64,000 nt of DNA from Microbacterium lacus (lineage in GTDB: Bacteria > Actinomycetota > Actinomycetes > Actinomycetales > Microbacteriaceae): the NCBI RefSeq assembly GCF_039531105.1, contig NZ_BAAAPK010000001.1, forward strand, positions 620,001-684,000, in the 5' to 3' direction. Below are positions 24,372 to 32,700 of this stretch, piece after piece. Made by a program: the position numbers and the translations under genes. Positions within the stretch are counted from its first letter, which is position 1. Each line of letters starts with the position of its first letter. The notes under the pieces were generated by a model. It searched no databases. It was not told where the DNA came from and worked only from the letters and a program-made list of their open reading frames with translations.

Positions 24372-25138
24372 CCCGGCTCGAGGGCAAGGTCGCCGTCATC
24401 ACGGGGGCGGCGTCCGGGATGGGCCGCACCACCGCAGAGCTGTTCGCCCGCGAGGGTGCCACGGTCGCGGTGACCGATTTCAATGCAGCACAGGGACAGG
24501 AGGTCGTGGCCGGCATCACCGCCGCAGGCGGCTCGGCCGCGTTCTGGCAGGTCGACGTGACGGACGAGCAGTCGGTCGCGTCGGCCTACCGCGAGATCGG
24601 CGAGCGCTTCGCCACGATCGACGTGCTCGTCAACGCGGCGGGGATCATCGGGGTCGACAAGCCCACGCACGAGCTCGCCGAGTCCGAGTGGGACGCGCTG
24701 TTCGCCGTCGACGTGAAGGGCGTGTTCTTCTCCACGAAGCACGCGCTGCCGTTCATGATCGCGCAGCGGTCGGGGTCGATCATCAACTTCTCCTCGATCT
24801 ACGGGCTCACGGGCAACGACGAGTTCACCGCGTACCACGCGGCCAAAGGTGCGGTGACGATGATGACCAAGCAGGACTCCGCCGTCTACGGGCAGTACGG
24901 CATCCGCGTGAACTCGGTGCATCCTTCCACCGTCCTCACACCTCTCGTGGAGGGCATCGCGAACGCGTTCCCCGGTGGGATCGCCGAGTACGAGAAGGTG
25001 AACACGAGACTGCAGTCCATTCGTCGCCTCGGTCAGCCGGAGGACGTCGCGTGGGCGTGCGTGTACCTCGGTTCCGACGAATCCACGTGGGTGACGGGGG
25101 TCAACCTCCCGATCGACGGCGGATTCATGGCACGCTGA
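24368..25138 (+). CDS. SDR family alcohol dehydrogenase
   Basis: A 256-residue classical SDR with TGAASGMG at 12-19, the NAAG motif at 89-92 and the catalytic S142, Y156, K160 (YHAAK). It resembles cyclohexanol- and carveol-type dehydrogenases as well as 3-oxoacyl reductases. The ATG overlaps the monooxygenase stop (ATGA), so it most likely makes the ketone substrate from the alcohol (inference). A clear terminator follows, ending the operon. Confidence 0.92.
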   Translation: MTRLEGKVAVITGAASGMGRTTAELFAREGATVAVTDFNAAQGQEVVAGITAAGGSAAFWQVDVTDEQSVASAYREIGERFATIDVLVNAAGIIGVDKPTHELAESEWDALFAVDVKGVFFSTKHALPFMIAQRSGSIINFSSIYGLTGNDEFTAYHAAKGAVTMMTKQDSAVYGQYGIRVNSVHPSTVLTPLVEGIANAFPGGIAEYEKVNTRLQSIRRLGQPEDVAWACVYLGSDESTWVTGVNLPIDGGFMAR

Positions 25139-25149
25139 GACCCGCGACG

Positions 25150-25182
25150 ACGAGGGCTCCGATCAGAGGGCGGAGCCCTCGT
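25150..25182 (+). terminator. Terminator of the hydrolase-BVMO-SDR operon
   Basis: A perfect 12-bp stem, ACGAGGGCTCCG (25150-25161) and CGGAGCCCTCGT (25171-25182), with a 9-base loop, 11 bases after the SDR stop, followed by TATG and no long U tract. Confidence 0.75.
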
Positions 25183-25274
25183 TATGCGAGTTGTGCACGC
25201 CGGTCCTGGCCGGCGTCAACCCCTTTCATCCCGAGCCGGCCCCGACGGATGCTGGAGGTTGGAAGGGGACCGCG

Positions 25275-25511
25275 ATGACACAGGAACACACCGATCCGGC
25301 CGAAGAGGCCGAGACCGACGAGCCGACGCCCGAATCGACCGAAGAGCCGGACGCGGACGAGCTGGACGAGCCCAGCACAGAGAAGGACCCGGGGGAGGAG
25401 CCGACGGGCGGGACGCCCGAGCCCGGACCGCGCGACCCGGGCGCGGATCACCGGGCCGTCGGGATCGGCGTGATCGACGCGCCCCTCGTGGACCCTCAGG
25501 CCGAAGGCTGA
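25275..25511 (+). CDS. Small acidic low-complexity hypothetical protein
   Basis: A 78-residue protein rich in Glu, Asp, Pro and Thr, with no hydrophobic segment, so it is probably disordered and soluble. No family was recognised. A GGAAGGGG ribosome-binding site precedes the ATG at 25275, which favours a real gene. Similar acidic Pro/Glu-rich small proteins are common in Microbacteriaceae, role unknown. Confidence 0.55.
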   Translation: MTQEHTDPAEEAETDEPTPESTEEPDADELDEPSTEKDPGEEPTGGTPEPGPRDPGADHRAVGIGVIDAPLVDPQAEG

Positions 25512-25512
25512 T

Positions 25513-25725
25513 TCACGCCTGAGCCTGCAGCGCCTTCAGACGCTTCTTCGCCTGCTTCTCGACGAGCACTTCGACGAAATCGCGCACCTTCGCGTCGCTG
25601 AATTCGGCGTAGACGGCGCTCACGACCGTGCGGATCGTGTCAGCCGGAAGATCCGGGTATCGCGGCGTCAGGCGGTCCGAGATGTCGGCGATCGTCTGCT
25701 CGGCGCTGGGCGGTTCATGTGTCAT
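25513..25725 (-). CDS. Small three-helix-bundle-like hypothetical protein
   Basis: A 70-residue helical protein with the pattern ISDRLTPRYPDLPADTI, VVSAVYAEFSDAKVRDFV and a basic C-terminal helix KQAKKRLKAL. This pattern matches the small actinobacterial proteins annotated as three-helix-bundle dimerisation domains, often found near regulators. Function is unknown. It is convergent with the acidic small gene, with one base between the stops. Confidence 0.7.
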   Translation of the reverse strand: MTHEPPSAEQTIADISDRLTPRYPDLPADTIRTVVSAVYAEFSDAKVRDFVEVLVEKQAKKRLKALQAQA

Positions 25726-25901
25726 GAGGACTCCGGGGCGAGGGGGACGCTCTCACGGTACCTCCCCGAGCGTGACCGCGCACCGGGCGCCGAAGTTCGC
25801 TGAAAGCTCACTCCGTGGGGATGAATCGGATCCCACCCGGCCCGTCATAGTCTCGGGTGTCCGCACGGCCGAGGCTGCGGCGTGCCGAGAACGGGAGCGT
25901 C

Positions 25902-26699
25902 ATGGGCGGGGAGCCGAAGAAGCCGCGCGCGAAGCGCGTGCGCAGCGAGATGAAGAGCACCGGCTACGAGATCTTCATCGGAATCCTCTCGATCCTGTCG
26001 ATCGTGAATCTGGTGCTGGTCCTCGTGCTGCGCGAAGAATCCCTCGACACCGTGCTGGGCGCCATGAACGCGCTGTTCAGCCTGATCTTCCTGATCGATT
26101 TCACGTACCGCATCTTCACGGCGCCGTCGGCGAGCACGTACTTCTTCAGGCACTTCGGCTGGGCCGACCTGCTCGCGAGCCTTCCGTTCGCGCAACTGAA
26201 GATCCTCCGCATCTTCCGGCTCATCCGCGTCTGGCGCCTCCTGCGCGAGGTGGGTGTGAAAGCCGTCGCGCACACCCTGATCAAGGACCGCGCCGGCAGC
26301 GCCCTCTACATGCTCCTTCTCATGGGCATCCTGGTCCTGCAGTTCGGCAGCCTGACGATCCTGTACTTCGAGCAGAACGCGGAGGGCGCGAACATCACGA
26401 CCGCCGGGGACGCGCTCTGGTACACGATGGTGACGATCTCCACCGTCGGGTACGGCGACCAGTACCCGGTGACACCCCTCGGGCGCCTGTGCGGCACGAT
26501 CATCATCGTGGTCGGGGTCGGCATCTTCGGCACGTTCACCGGCTACCTTGCGACCGTCTTCCTCACGCCGAAGCCGACGGATGCCGAGCCCGTGGCCGAC
26601 GAGGGGAAACCGCTGTCCGCGGAGTCGGTCGACGCGCTGCGCGCGCGTCTGACGGAGATGGAGGCGAAGATGGCCGAGATCAGGAAGATGCTCAGCTGA
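25902..26699 (+). CDS. Voltage-gated-like potassium channel
   Basis: A 265-residue six-helix K+ channel. Helices S1-S3 lie at about 23-90, an S4 helix with regularly spaced Arg at about 100-116 (ILRIFRLIRVWRLLR), S5 at 133-157, the selectivity filter TVGYGD at 181-186 and S6 after it. The C-terminus (about 235-265) is a short predicted coiled coil that may tetramerise. It is likely a K+-selective membrane channel. ATG at 25902 has GGGAG upstream; an earlier in-frame GTG lacks one. Its 3' end overlaps the convergent hypothetical gene by 8 bases. Confidence 0.9.
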   Translation: MGGEPKKPRAKRVRSEMKSTGYEIFIGILSILSIVNLVLVLVLREESLDTVLGAMNALFSLIFLIDFTYRIFTAPSASTYFFRHFGWADLLASLPFAQLKILRIFRLIRVWRLLREVGVKAVAHTLIKDRAGSALYMLLLMGILVLQFGSLTILYFEQNAEGANITTAGDALWYTMVTISTVGYGDQYPVTPLGRLCGTIIIVVGVGIFGTFTGYLATVFLTPKPTDAEPVADEGKPLSAESVDALRARLTEMEAKMAEIRKMLS

Positions 26700-26991
26700 C
26701 CTGCCGAGGCGGGGGGAAATGCGCGATCGGGATCGGCTTCGTCGCGCCCCCGCCGGTGCGCTCCCAGGACTCGAGCGTCTCCAGTGCGTCCTGCGGTGAG
26801 GCGAAGACGACGGGAAGGGGGAGCGGTGCCGTCCACACCACCTCCGCGACGTCGTCGTCGTCGATCGTGATGTGCGCGAGGGGACGGACGGCGAACTCGG
26901 GTGCGCCGGCATGGACGATCATCCAGTCACGATCGACGGTGCGACGCAGGGCGAAGCGGCGCCGTCGTGTGCTCTTCGGCGTGCTCGACAT
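26692..26991 (-). CDS. Hypothetical protein
   Basis: A 99-residue soluble protein with a basic N-terminus (STRRRRFALRRTVD), an acidic patch (ITIDDDDVAEVVW) and a Pro-rich tail. No domain was recognised. GAGGGA upstream of the ATG at 26991 and codon use like its neighbours support expression. It is convergent with the K+ channel gene, with an 8-base overlap. Confidence 0.6.
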   Translation of the reverse strand: MSSTPKSTRRRRFALRRTVDRDWMIVHAGAPEFAVRPLAHITIDDDDVAEVVWTAPLPLPVVFASPQDALETLESWERTGGGATKPIPIAHFPPPRQVS

Positions 26992-27094
26992 GATGGTCCC
27001 TCGATGATCCCGGCGAGGGGGAGGCGGTCCTTCGAGTGTGTGCCGCCCTCGTCCGCCGCGAACGGGGCTTGACAGCTGAGGCACGGCGTGATCC

Positions 27095-28144
27095 TCAGGC
27101 CCGCGTGATCGTCACCGTTTCCGGTCTGAGGACGTAGCCGACCCGCATTCCGGGCTCGAGGTCCCCATCGGCCACTTCCGCGGGCGCCAGGTCCGCGGAG
27201 ATCGTGTCGGACCGCACGCGGATCAGATCGCCGCGCGGCTCGAGATCCAGAACGGTCGCGAGGATGCGATCGACGCCGGGCGTCGTCGTCGCGGCAGACG
27301 CGACGGCGACATCGCCCGGGCGCACGGTCGCCACGACGCGATCGTGCACGGCGGCGTCGGTCGGCAGGGTCGACCGGATCACGATGCCGGCATCCGTGAT
27401 CATCCCCTCGGCGGTGCGGATGCCGGTCAGGAGGTTCAGGCCCGCGAGGCCCGCCGTGAACCCGGTGCGCGGACGCGCGAACGTCGCGCGCGTCGGCCCC
27501 TCCTCGACGATGCGACCCTCCGACAGGACGATCACCCGATCGGCGAGTGTGAGCGCGTCCAGGACGTCGTGCGTCACGATGATCGCCGTGCGTTCGCGCA
27601 GCACGCGCAGGAGCGTGCGCCGGATCGTCGGGGCGACGGCGACGTCCAGCGCCGACAGCGGCTCGTCGAGCAGCAGCAGGTGCGGGTCGGCGGCGAGGGC
27701 CCGTGCGATCGCGACCCGCTGCGCCTGCCCTCCGGACAGCTCGGAAGGCCGGCGCTGCGCGAGCTCGGTCGCCTCCACCTCGTCGAGCCAGTGCCGCGCG
27801 ATCTCCTGCGCACGTCGTCGCCCGAGCCCTTTGCTCCGCGCGCCGAACGCCACGTTTTCGAGCACGCTCAGGTGAGGGAAGAGATCGGCGTCCTGAGTGA
27901 GGGTGGAGACGCCGCGCGCGTGCGGGGGTGTCCACCGGCCTCGCCCACCCGCGAGGTCGAACAGCACCGCGCCGTCCAGGTCGGCGTGCCCGGCATCCGG
28001 CTGCACGAGTCCCGCGATCATGCCCAGCAGGGTCGATTTGCCGGCGCCGTTCGGGCCGAGCACCGCGACCGTCTCGCCGCGAGCCACCTCGAGGTCGAGC
28101 GCGACTCCTCGTGCGTCGAGAGTCGCGGAGAAGACGAGCGTCAT
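27095..28144 (-). CDS. modC: Molybdate ABC transporter ATP-binding protein
   Basis: A 349-residue importer ATPase. Walker [10 protein letters not shown] is at 30-38, with a canonical LSGGQ signature and Walker [13 protein letters not shown]. The C-terminal part (about 235-349) is a TOBE/Mop-type region typical of molybdate, sulfate and related uptake ATPases. Its ATG overlaps the ModB stop (ATGA), so the modA-modB-modC order is kept on the minus strand. It powers uptake of molybdate or tungstate for molybdenum cofactor; specificity is inferred from the whole operon, including a Mop-domain regulator. Confidence 0.9.
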   Translation of the reverse strand: MTLVFSATLDARGVALDLEVARGETVAVLGPNGAGKSTLLGMIAGLVQPDAGHADLDGAVLFDLAGGRGRWTPPHARGVSTLTQDADLFPHLSVLENVAFGARSKGLGRRRAQEIARHWLDEVEATELAQRRPSELSGGQAQRVAIARALAADPHLLLLDEPLSALDVAVAPTIRRTLLRVLRERTAIIVTHDVLDALTLADRVIVLSEGRIVEEGPTRATFARPRTGFTAGLAGLNLLTGIRTAEGMITDAGIVIRSTLPTDAAVHDRVVATVRPGDVAVASAATTTPGVDRILATVLDLEPRGDLIRVRSDTISADLAPAEVADGDLEPGMRVGYVLRPETVTITRA

Positions 28145-28956
28145 CGGCGCAGCCCCTGCGTGAACGACGTCGTACCCCCGGCGCGGTGGGCGACACCCAC
28201 CACGATGACGGCGACGACGATGAGTACGAGCGACAGCGCGACCGCCGCGTCGGGGTCGACCTCTCGCTGCAGATAGATCTCGAGCGGGAGCGTGCGGGTC
28301 GTGCCTTGGAGGCTCCCCGCGAACGTGAGCGTCGCTCCGAACTCGCCCAGGGCGCGCGCGAAGGAGAGCACGGCGCCGGAGAGCAGCGCGGGGAGCACGA
28401 GCGGAATCGTGATGCGGCGCAGCACGGTCGTCGGTCGGGCGCCCAGAGTCGCGCCGATCGCCTCGAAGCGGGTACCCACGGTGCGGAGGGCTCCCTCGAG
28501 ACTCAGCACGAGGAAGGGCAGCGCGACGAAGGTCTGCGCGAGCACGACCGCCGTCGTGGAGAACGCGATGTCGATGCCCAGGATCTGCAAGGTCGAACCC
28601 AGCAGTCCGCGGCGTCCGAACGTGTACAGCAGCGCGAGGCCGCCGACGACGGGCGGCAGGACGAGCGGCAGCAGAACGAGCGCGCGCAGCAGTTGCTGCC
28701 CGCGGAAGCGCGTGCGGGCGAGGACGAGCGCCATCGGCACCCCGAACACGACGCACAACAGCGTGGCGGTGATCGACGTGCGCAGGCTCAACCACAAGGC
28801 TGCGCGGGAGGACTCCGACGTGATCAGCGCGATGAACTGCGTCCAGTCCACGCGGGCGATCATCGCCACGAGCGGCAGCAGCACGAAGAGCGCGCCGACC
28901 GCGGCGACCCCGGCGACCCAGCGGGGGATGCCGGCGAAAGTGCCCGCCCCGCGCAC
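28141..28956 (-). CDS. modB: Molybdate ABC transporter permease
   Basis: A 271-residue permease with about six hydrophobic helices. The cytoplasmic EAA loop is visible as [21 protein letters not shown], and [13 protein letters not shown] is a hallmark of ModB/CysT permeases. Start is GTG at 28956, one base after the ModA stop; no ATG is available before the first helix. It works with ModA and ModC. Confidence 0.9.
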   Translation of the reverse strand: MRGAGTFAGIPRWVAGVAAVGALFVLLPLVAMIARVDWTQFIALITSESSRAALWLSLRTSITATLLCVVFGVPMALVLARTRFRGQQLLRALVLLPLVLPPVVGGLALLYTFGRRGLLGSTLQILGIDIAFSTTAVVLAQTFVALPFLVLSLEGALRTVGTRFEAIGATLGARPTTVLRRITIPLVLPALLSGAVLSFARALGEFGATLTFAGSLQGTTRTLPLEIYLQREVDPDAAVALSLVLIVVAVIVVGVAHRAGGTTSFTQGLRR

Positions 28957-28957
28957 G

Positions 28958-29731
28958 CTAGGGCTTTCCGAAGCCGGCGGCCTTGAGCACGGCACGGCTC
29001 TCGGCGCTCGTGACGAACGCGACGAAGGCGGCGGCGATGTCCGGAGCGTCTGATTCGTCGAGCGAGGCGATCGGATACACGTTGACCGCCTCATCCGATT
29101 CCTCGAACGGGATGCCGGTCACCGCGTCGCCGGCGGCGATCACGTCCGTCATGTAGACCAGCCCCGCATCAGCTTCGCCCGAGGTGACCTTGCCGAGCAC
29201 ATCCGTCACCGACGACTCCTCGCTGACCGGGGTGAGTGTCACGCCCGTCGCCTGTTCGACGGTGACGGTCGCCGCGCCGCACGGCACCTCCGGAGCGCAG
29301 ATCACGAGCTTCAGCCCCGGATCGGCGAGATCGGCGAACGCCGCGATCCCGGCGGGGTTGTCCGGTGGTACAGCGATCTCCAGCGTGTTCGTCGCGAAGT
29401 CGACAGGGTCGCCCTCGACCAGGCCGGTGTCGGTGAGCTTGGCCATGTTCTTCTGGTCCGCTGAGGCGAACACGTCGGCCGGAGCGCCCTCGGTGATCTG
29501 CGTGACCAGATCTGCGGAGCCGGCGAAGTTGAGATCGACGGTCGTGCCGGGGTGAGAAGCCTCGAACCGTTCGGCGAGTTCGGCGAACGTCGTCTTCAGC
29601 GAGGCGGCGGCGAACACGGTGATCGAGCCCGCGAGCACGCCGCGCGAGGCATCCGGGGACGGGCTCGGGGTGGTGCACCCGCCCAGGAGGAATGCCCCGA
29701 TGACTGCCGCCGCCACCGCCGCAGTTCGCAT
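28958..29731 (-). CDS. modA: Molybdate-binding lipoprotein
   Basis: A 257-residue binding protein. The signal peptide ends with the lipobox LGGC, with C19 lipidated. The mature part has the ModA pattern: [20 protein letters not shown] near the start, FNFAGS-like [13 protein letters not shown], and [12 protein letters not shown]. These segments bind the oxyanion through Ser and main-chain NH groups. The ATG at 29731 shares one base with the stop of the upstream regulator (TGATG). Confidence 0.93.
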   Translation of the reverse strand: MRTAAVAAAVIGAFLLGGCTTPSPSPDASRGVLAGSITVFAAASLKTTFAELAERFEASHPGTTVDLNFAGSADLVTQITEGAPADVFASADQKNMAKLTDTGLVEGDPVDFATNTLEIAVPPDNPAGIAAFADLADPGLKLVICAPEVPCGAATVTVEQATGVTLTPVSEESSVTDVLGKVTSGEADAGLVYMTDVIAAGDAVTGIPFEESDEAVNVYPIASLDESDAPDIAAAFVAFVTSAESRAVLKAAGFGKP

Positions 29732-30141
29732 CACGGCGTGGCCTTCCCCAGGGGAGTTTCGACGATCACGTTGGTCGCCTTCACGATCGCCGTGGCGATC
29801 GAGCCGGGGACGAGCCCGAGCTCGCGCACAGCCTCGGTGCTCATGAGCGACACGACGCGGTGCGGTCCGCACTGCAGTTCCACCTGCGACATGACCGTGT
29901 CGGAGAGCACCTCGGTCACGAGTCCGACGAAGCTGTTGCGGGCGGACCGGCCGATCCCGCTCGGATCGGCGGGGACGACCGCGTTGCGTCGGGCGAGCGC
30001 GGCCAGCTCCAGGCCGTCCACGACGGTGCGTCCCGATGCATCGCGGGCGCTGGAGAGCACGCCGTTCTCGATCCAGCGGCGCAGCGTGTCATCGCTGACG
30101 CCGAGGTAGGTGGCGGCATCCTTCACCCGTATCTGCGGCAT
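29731..30141 (-). CDS. MerR-like HTH regulator with a Mop (molybdate-binding) domain
   Basis: A 136-residue protein: a short helix-turn-helix at about 1-50 (VKDAATYLGVSDDTLRRWIENG) and a single Mop/TOBE domain at about 70-136 (RNSFVGLVTEVLSDTVMSQVELQ). This is the one-domain actinobacterial type of molybdate-responsive regulator. It is the first gene of the mod operon and probably represses it when molybdate is bound (inference). An inverted repeat GTCCG-N6-CGGAC lies 15 bases upstream of the start. Confidence 0.88.
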   Translation of the reverse strand: MPQIRVKDAATYLGVSDDTLRRWIENGVLSSARDASGRTVVDGLELAALARRNAVVPADPSGIGRSARNSFVGLVTEVLSDTVMSQVELQCGPHRVVSLMSTEAVRELGLVPGSIATAIVKATNVIVETPLGKATP

Positions 30142-30155
30142 GAAGCTCAGTCTAC

Positions 30156-30194
30156 GTCCGCATATACGGACTTGCAGGGCCAGCCCTAGGCTGG
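30156..30194. promoter_or_regulatory. Divergent mod/yaeQ control region with two inverted repeats
   Basis: GTCCG-CATATA-CGGAC (30156-30171) is an imperfect AT-centred palindrome close to the mod regulator start, a candidate operator for that regulator. CCAGCC-CTA-GGCTGG (30180-30194) lies just before the YaeQ gene; it includes TAGGCT, which could serve as a -10 element 8 bases before the ATG at 30201. Confidence 0.45.
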
Positions 30195-30200
30195 TGTCCC

Positions 30201-30740
30201 ATGGCCCTCGGCGCAACCATCCACACGTTCACCGTGCAGCTGGCCGACGTCGACCGCGGTGTCTATCACGAGCTCGCGCTGCGCGTGGCGCGGCATCCGT
30301 CCGAGACCGAGGCATACATGATGACCCGCGTCCTGGCGTACTGCCTCGAGTACGAGGAGGGCATCGCGTTCAGTGAGGGCATCTCCTCCACCGACGAGCC
30401 GGCCGTGCTCGTCCGCGACCTCACCGGGCGCGTGACGGTCTGGATCGAGGTCGGGGCCCCGGATGCCGAGCGTCTGCACCACGGCAGCAAGCTCGCGGAT
30501 CGCGTCACGGTGTACACGCATCGCGACCCCGCGAAGGTGAGGGCGCCGTGGGCGGGTAAGCGCATCCACCACGTCGAGGACATCACGCTGCACAGCTTCG
30601 CGCCGGGCTTCGTGGACGCGGCCGTGGCCGCGCTGGAGCGGCGTAACGAGATGACGGTCTCGGTCACCGAGCGCGAGCTGTATCTCGACCTGAACGGGAC
30701 GAGCCTCAGCTCGCCGATCCTTGACCACCCAGCCGTCTGA
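30201..30740 (+). CDS. YaeQ family protein
   Basis: A 179-residue soluble protein with the conserved YaeQ pattern: ATIHTFTVQLADVDRGVYHEL at the N-terminus, HPSETEAYMMTRVLAYCLEY, and VWIEVGAPDAERLHHGSK. The fold resembles PD-(D/E)xK nucleases, but the cellular role is not settled. No Shine-Dalgarno is seen, and a -10-like TAGGCT lies 8 bases before the ATG, so translation may be leaderless. Confidence 0.92.
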   Translation: MALGATIHTFTVQLADVDRGVYHELALRVARHPSETEAYMMTRVLAYCLEYEEGIAFSEGISSTDEPAVLVRDLTGRVTVWIEVGAPDAERLHHGSKLADRVTVYTHRDPAKVRAPWAGKRIHHVEDITLHSFAPGFVDAAVAALERRNEMTVSVTERELYLDLNGTSLSSPILDHPAV

Positions 30741-30766
30741 GCCCGACCGCCGGCGGCAGTTCGGCG

Positions 30767-31105
30767 TCAGGCGGCTCCGGCCAGGGCTGCGTTCTTCCTC
30801 GGCTGCTCTTTGAGCATGTCGAGCTCGATCGTGAGCCCCTGCGACGAGTTGGATGCCTGCGCGAAGCGCGCGAGGAGTTCGTGGTCGAGGGTCTCGGACT
30901 CGGAGGTGAAGACGAAGCGGAGGGGGATGGCGGGCTGCAGCCAGATCGTCGAGCGCCCTCCGGGGATGTCCTCGGTATGGCGCCAGGTGAGAGTGAAGCT
31001 TTCGCTCCGGCGCAGCTTCGTCGCGATCACGACCTTGATGTGAGCCAGAAGACGATCCGGAATCTCGATCGGTTCGGCGGTGTTTCCGTAGAACAGGTAC
31101 CCCAT
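30767..31105 (-). CDS. DUF7882-type small protein
   Basis: A 112-residue protein of a family common in Microbacteriaceae: it opens with MGYLFYGNTAEPIEIPDRLL and has KVVIATKLRRSESFTLTW, and ILPP-like hydrophobic strands after that. Homologues were often mislabelled as ATP-dependent DNA ligases; no ligase motif is present. Function is unknown. AAGGAGA precedes the ATG at 31105. It is divergent from a MarR-type gene across an AT-rich region with repeats, so the MarR protein may control it (inference). Confidence 0.8.
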   Translation of the reverse strand: MGYLFYGNTAEPIEIPDRLLAHIKVVIATKLRRSESFTLTWRHTEDIPGGRSTIWLQPAIPLRFVFTSESETLDHELLARFAQASNSSQGLTIELDMLKEQPRKNAALAGAA

Positions 31106-31168
31106 GCGAGATCTCCTTCGCGGTTGAGTGGATGCCGACCCCAATCGACGGGACAACCGTAGCACGAA

Positions 31169-31228
31169 TATCTCGCAAATTTAGATAAGTTCTCGAACAG
31201 TTAGTCTCACTAGAGGATCTGGTAGCGT
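31169..31228. promoter_or_regulatory. Candidate MarR operator region with repeats and a -10 element
   Basis: The AT-rich stretch holds TATCT-N9-AGATA (31169-31187) and a direct repeat at 20-base spacing, TCTCGCAAATTTAG (31171) and TCTCGAACAGTTAG (31191). TAGCGT at 31223-31228 is a -10 candidate for the MarR gene. The base composition differs sharply from the surrounding GC-rich DNA, as is common in operator regions. Confidence 0.5.
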
Positions 31229-31257
31229 GGCGGAAAGTCGATCGAGGAGGTGGGAAG

Positions 31258-31713
31258 ATGGCAGCGATGATCTCGCCCTCATCCTCTTCGCTCCCCGCGC
31301 TGGCCGTAGCTCTGCGTCGATACGTCGATGCGCGCAACGCCGCACTCCTCGCCGCCCGCCTGCTCCTGGGTGTCAACGAGCTCGACGCGCGCGCGCTGCT
31401 TCACATCGCGGCCAACCCCGGCACGCGCCCCGGCGAGTTGCGCGATTACCTCGGCATCACCTCGGCCGGCGTCACGACGCTGATCGATCGACTCGTCGAG
31501 CGCGGCGCCGTGCGACGCGACGTCGACAGGGACGATCGCCGCGTGAGCAGGCTCACGGTCATCGCCGACCTGAAGGGCGAGCCCTGGAACGTGCTCACCC
31601 GATTCGACGACGCCTTCAGCGCGGCGATCGAGCGGTCGGATCAGAACGACGCGGGGCGATTCGCGGAGGCGCTGGACGGGTTCACGGTCGCGGCGCAGCA
31701 GGCGCGGATCTGA
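31258..31713 (+). CDS. MarR family transcriptional regulator
   Basis: A 151-residue winged-helix protein. The recognition region reads RPGELRDYLGITSAGVTTLID, followed by the wing with DRDDRRVSRLTV, the pattern of MarR proteins. A good GAGGAGG site lies 7 bases before ATG 31258. The ligand is unknown. Likely targets are itself and the divergent DUF7882 gene. Confidence 0.88.
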   Translation: MAAMISPSSSSLPALAVALRRYVDARNAALLAARLLLGVNELDARALLHIAANPGTRPGELRDYLGITSAGVTTLIDRLVERGAVRRDVDRDDRRVSRLTVIADLKGEPWNVLTRFDDAFSAAIERSDQNDAGRFAEALDGFTVAAQQARI

Positions 31714-31716
31714 GCG

Positions 31717-32058
31717 TCAGTCCGTCGCGCCGTGCAGGAAAGCGTAGGACTTGGCCTGCAAGAACGTTCCGAGCGCCGCGACGACGGAGAGCTCGTACGA
31801 GAGCTTGAGCACGTCGGCCGCGGTCATGGTGGCCGGGACCTCCCGAGCTTCCATGGTGACCCGCCATTCGTGGGAGCCGGGCTCGGGAGCGAGATACGCG
31901 TGCGTCGGGGCGTTCATGAGCTGGAAGACGACGAGACCGGTGTCTTCGCCCTCGAAGTCGTCCTGGGGGACGACCTTCGCGGATCCGTTCAGCGGATAAC
32001 CGAGCGTCGCGAACTCGTCCAGCCACGACTGGAGGGTGCTCAAGGTCCGGAACGGCAT
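31717..32058 (-). CDS. Hypothetical protein
   Basis: A 113-residue soluble protein, MPFRTLSTLQSWLDEF onward, with a mix of strands and helices (DTGLVVFQLMNAPTHAYLA; LKLSYELSVVAALGTFL). No family was recognised. It is convergent with the MarR gene (3 bases between stops). The frame is open much further upstream, but only the part from ATG 32058 has normal protein character. Confidence 0.65.
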   Translation of the reverse strand: MPFRTLSTLQSWLDEFATLGYPLNGSAKVVPQDDFEGEDTGLVVFQLMNAPTHAYLAPEPGSHEWRVTMEAREVPATMTAADVLKLSYELSVVAALGTFLQAKSYAFLHGATD

Positions 32059-32112
32059 CGCGCTGCTTTCTCGTTGGTGCGGGAATCCCTCCCCGCTTCC
32101 CCAATTATGGGT

Positions 32113-32194
32113 GAAGTTGCACGCGCGCGAACAGTGATCCGGCATGTGCCTGTCAACCCCCCTCGCGAAAGTGCACGCGTGCGGCTGAATGATC
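32113..32194. repeat. Imperfect direct repeats upstream of the SRPBCC gene
   Basis: GAAGTTGCACGCGCGCGA at 32113 and GAAAGTGCACGCGTGCGG at 32167, each followed within a few bases by a TGATC, form an imperfect pair 54 bases apart. The second contains the perfect palindrome GCACGCGTGC (32173-32182). Position suggests a regulatory role for the SRPBCC gene or the divergent hypothetical gene. Confidence 0.45.
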
Positions 32195-32226
32195 AGGTAC
32201 CCCGAACCCCGATAGAGGAGCAGACA

Positions 32227-32682
32227 ATGGTGCAGATCATCGAGACGATCGACGTCGACGTGCCCGTGCGGACGGCGTACGACCAGTGGACCCAGTTCGA
32301 GAGCTTCCCGAAGTTCCTCGACGAGGTGGAGTCCATCACGCAGCTGGATGAGACCCACACGCACTGGAAGGTCAAGGTCGGCGGCGCCGAGCGCGAGTTC
32401 GATGCGGAGATCACCGAGCAGCACCCCGATGAGCGCGTCGCGTGGCACAGCGTCGGCGGCGAGACCCATCACGCCGGTGTCGTGACCTTCCACAAGCTGA
32501 CCGACACCTCGGCGCGCGTCACCGTGCAGATCGACTGGGAGCCGGAAGGCCTTCTCGAGAAGGTCGGCTCGTTCATCGGGGCGGGTTCGCACGCGGTGAA
32601 GAAGGATCTGAAGAACTTCAAGGAGTTCATCGAGGCGCGCGGCGTCGAGACGGGCGCCTGGCGCGGCGACGTCCCGGCCTGA
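32227..32682 (+). CDS. SRPBCC family protein (cyclase/dehydrase-like)
   Basis: A 151-residue protein of the START/Bet v1-like fold. It starts with the family pattern VDVPVRTAYDQWTQFESFPKF and ends with a long helix (AVKKDLKNFKEFIEARG). These proteins bind hydrophobic ligands; members of this 'coenzyme Q-binding/cyclase' subgroup are often stress-induced in actinobacteria. No catalytic residue can be named. GAGGAG precedes the start. The GNAT gene follows after 18 bases. Confidence 0.88.
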   Translation: MVQIIETIDVDVPVRTAYDQWTQFESFPKFLDEVESITQLDETHTHWKVKVGGAEREFDAEITEQHPDERVAWHSVGGETHHAGVVTFHKLTDTSARVTVQIDWEPEGLLEKVGSFIGAGSHAVKKDLKNFKEFIEARGVETGAWRGDVPA

Positions 32683-32700
32683 CCGGCGGCGGAGGACATC

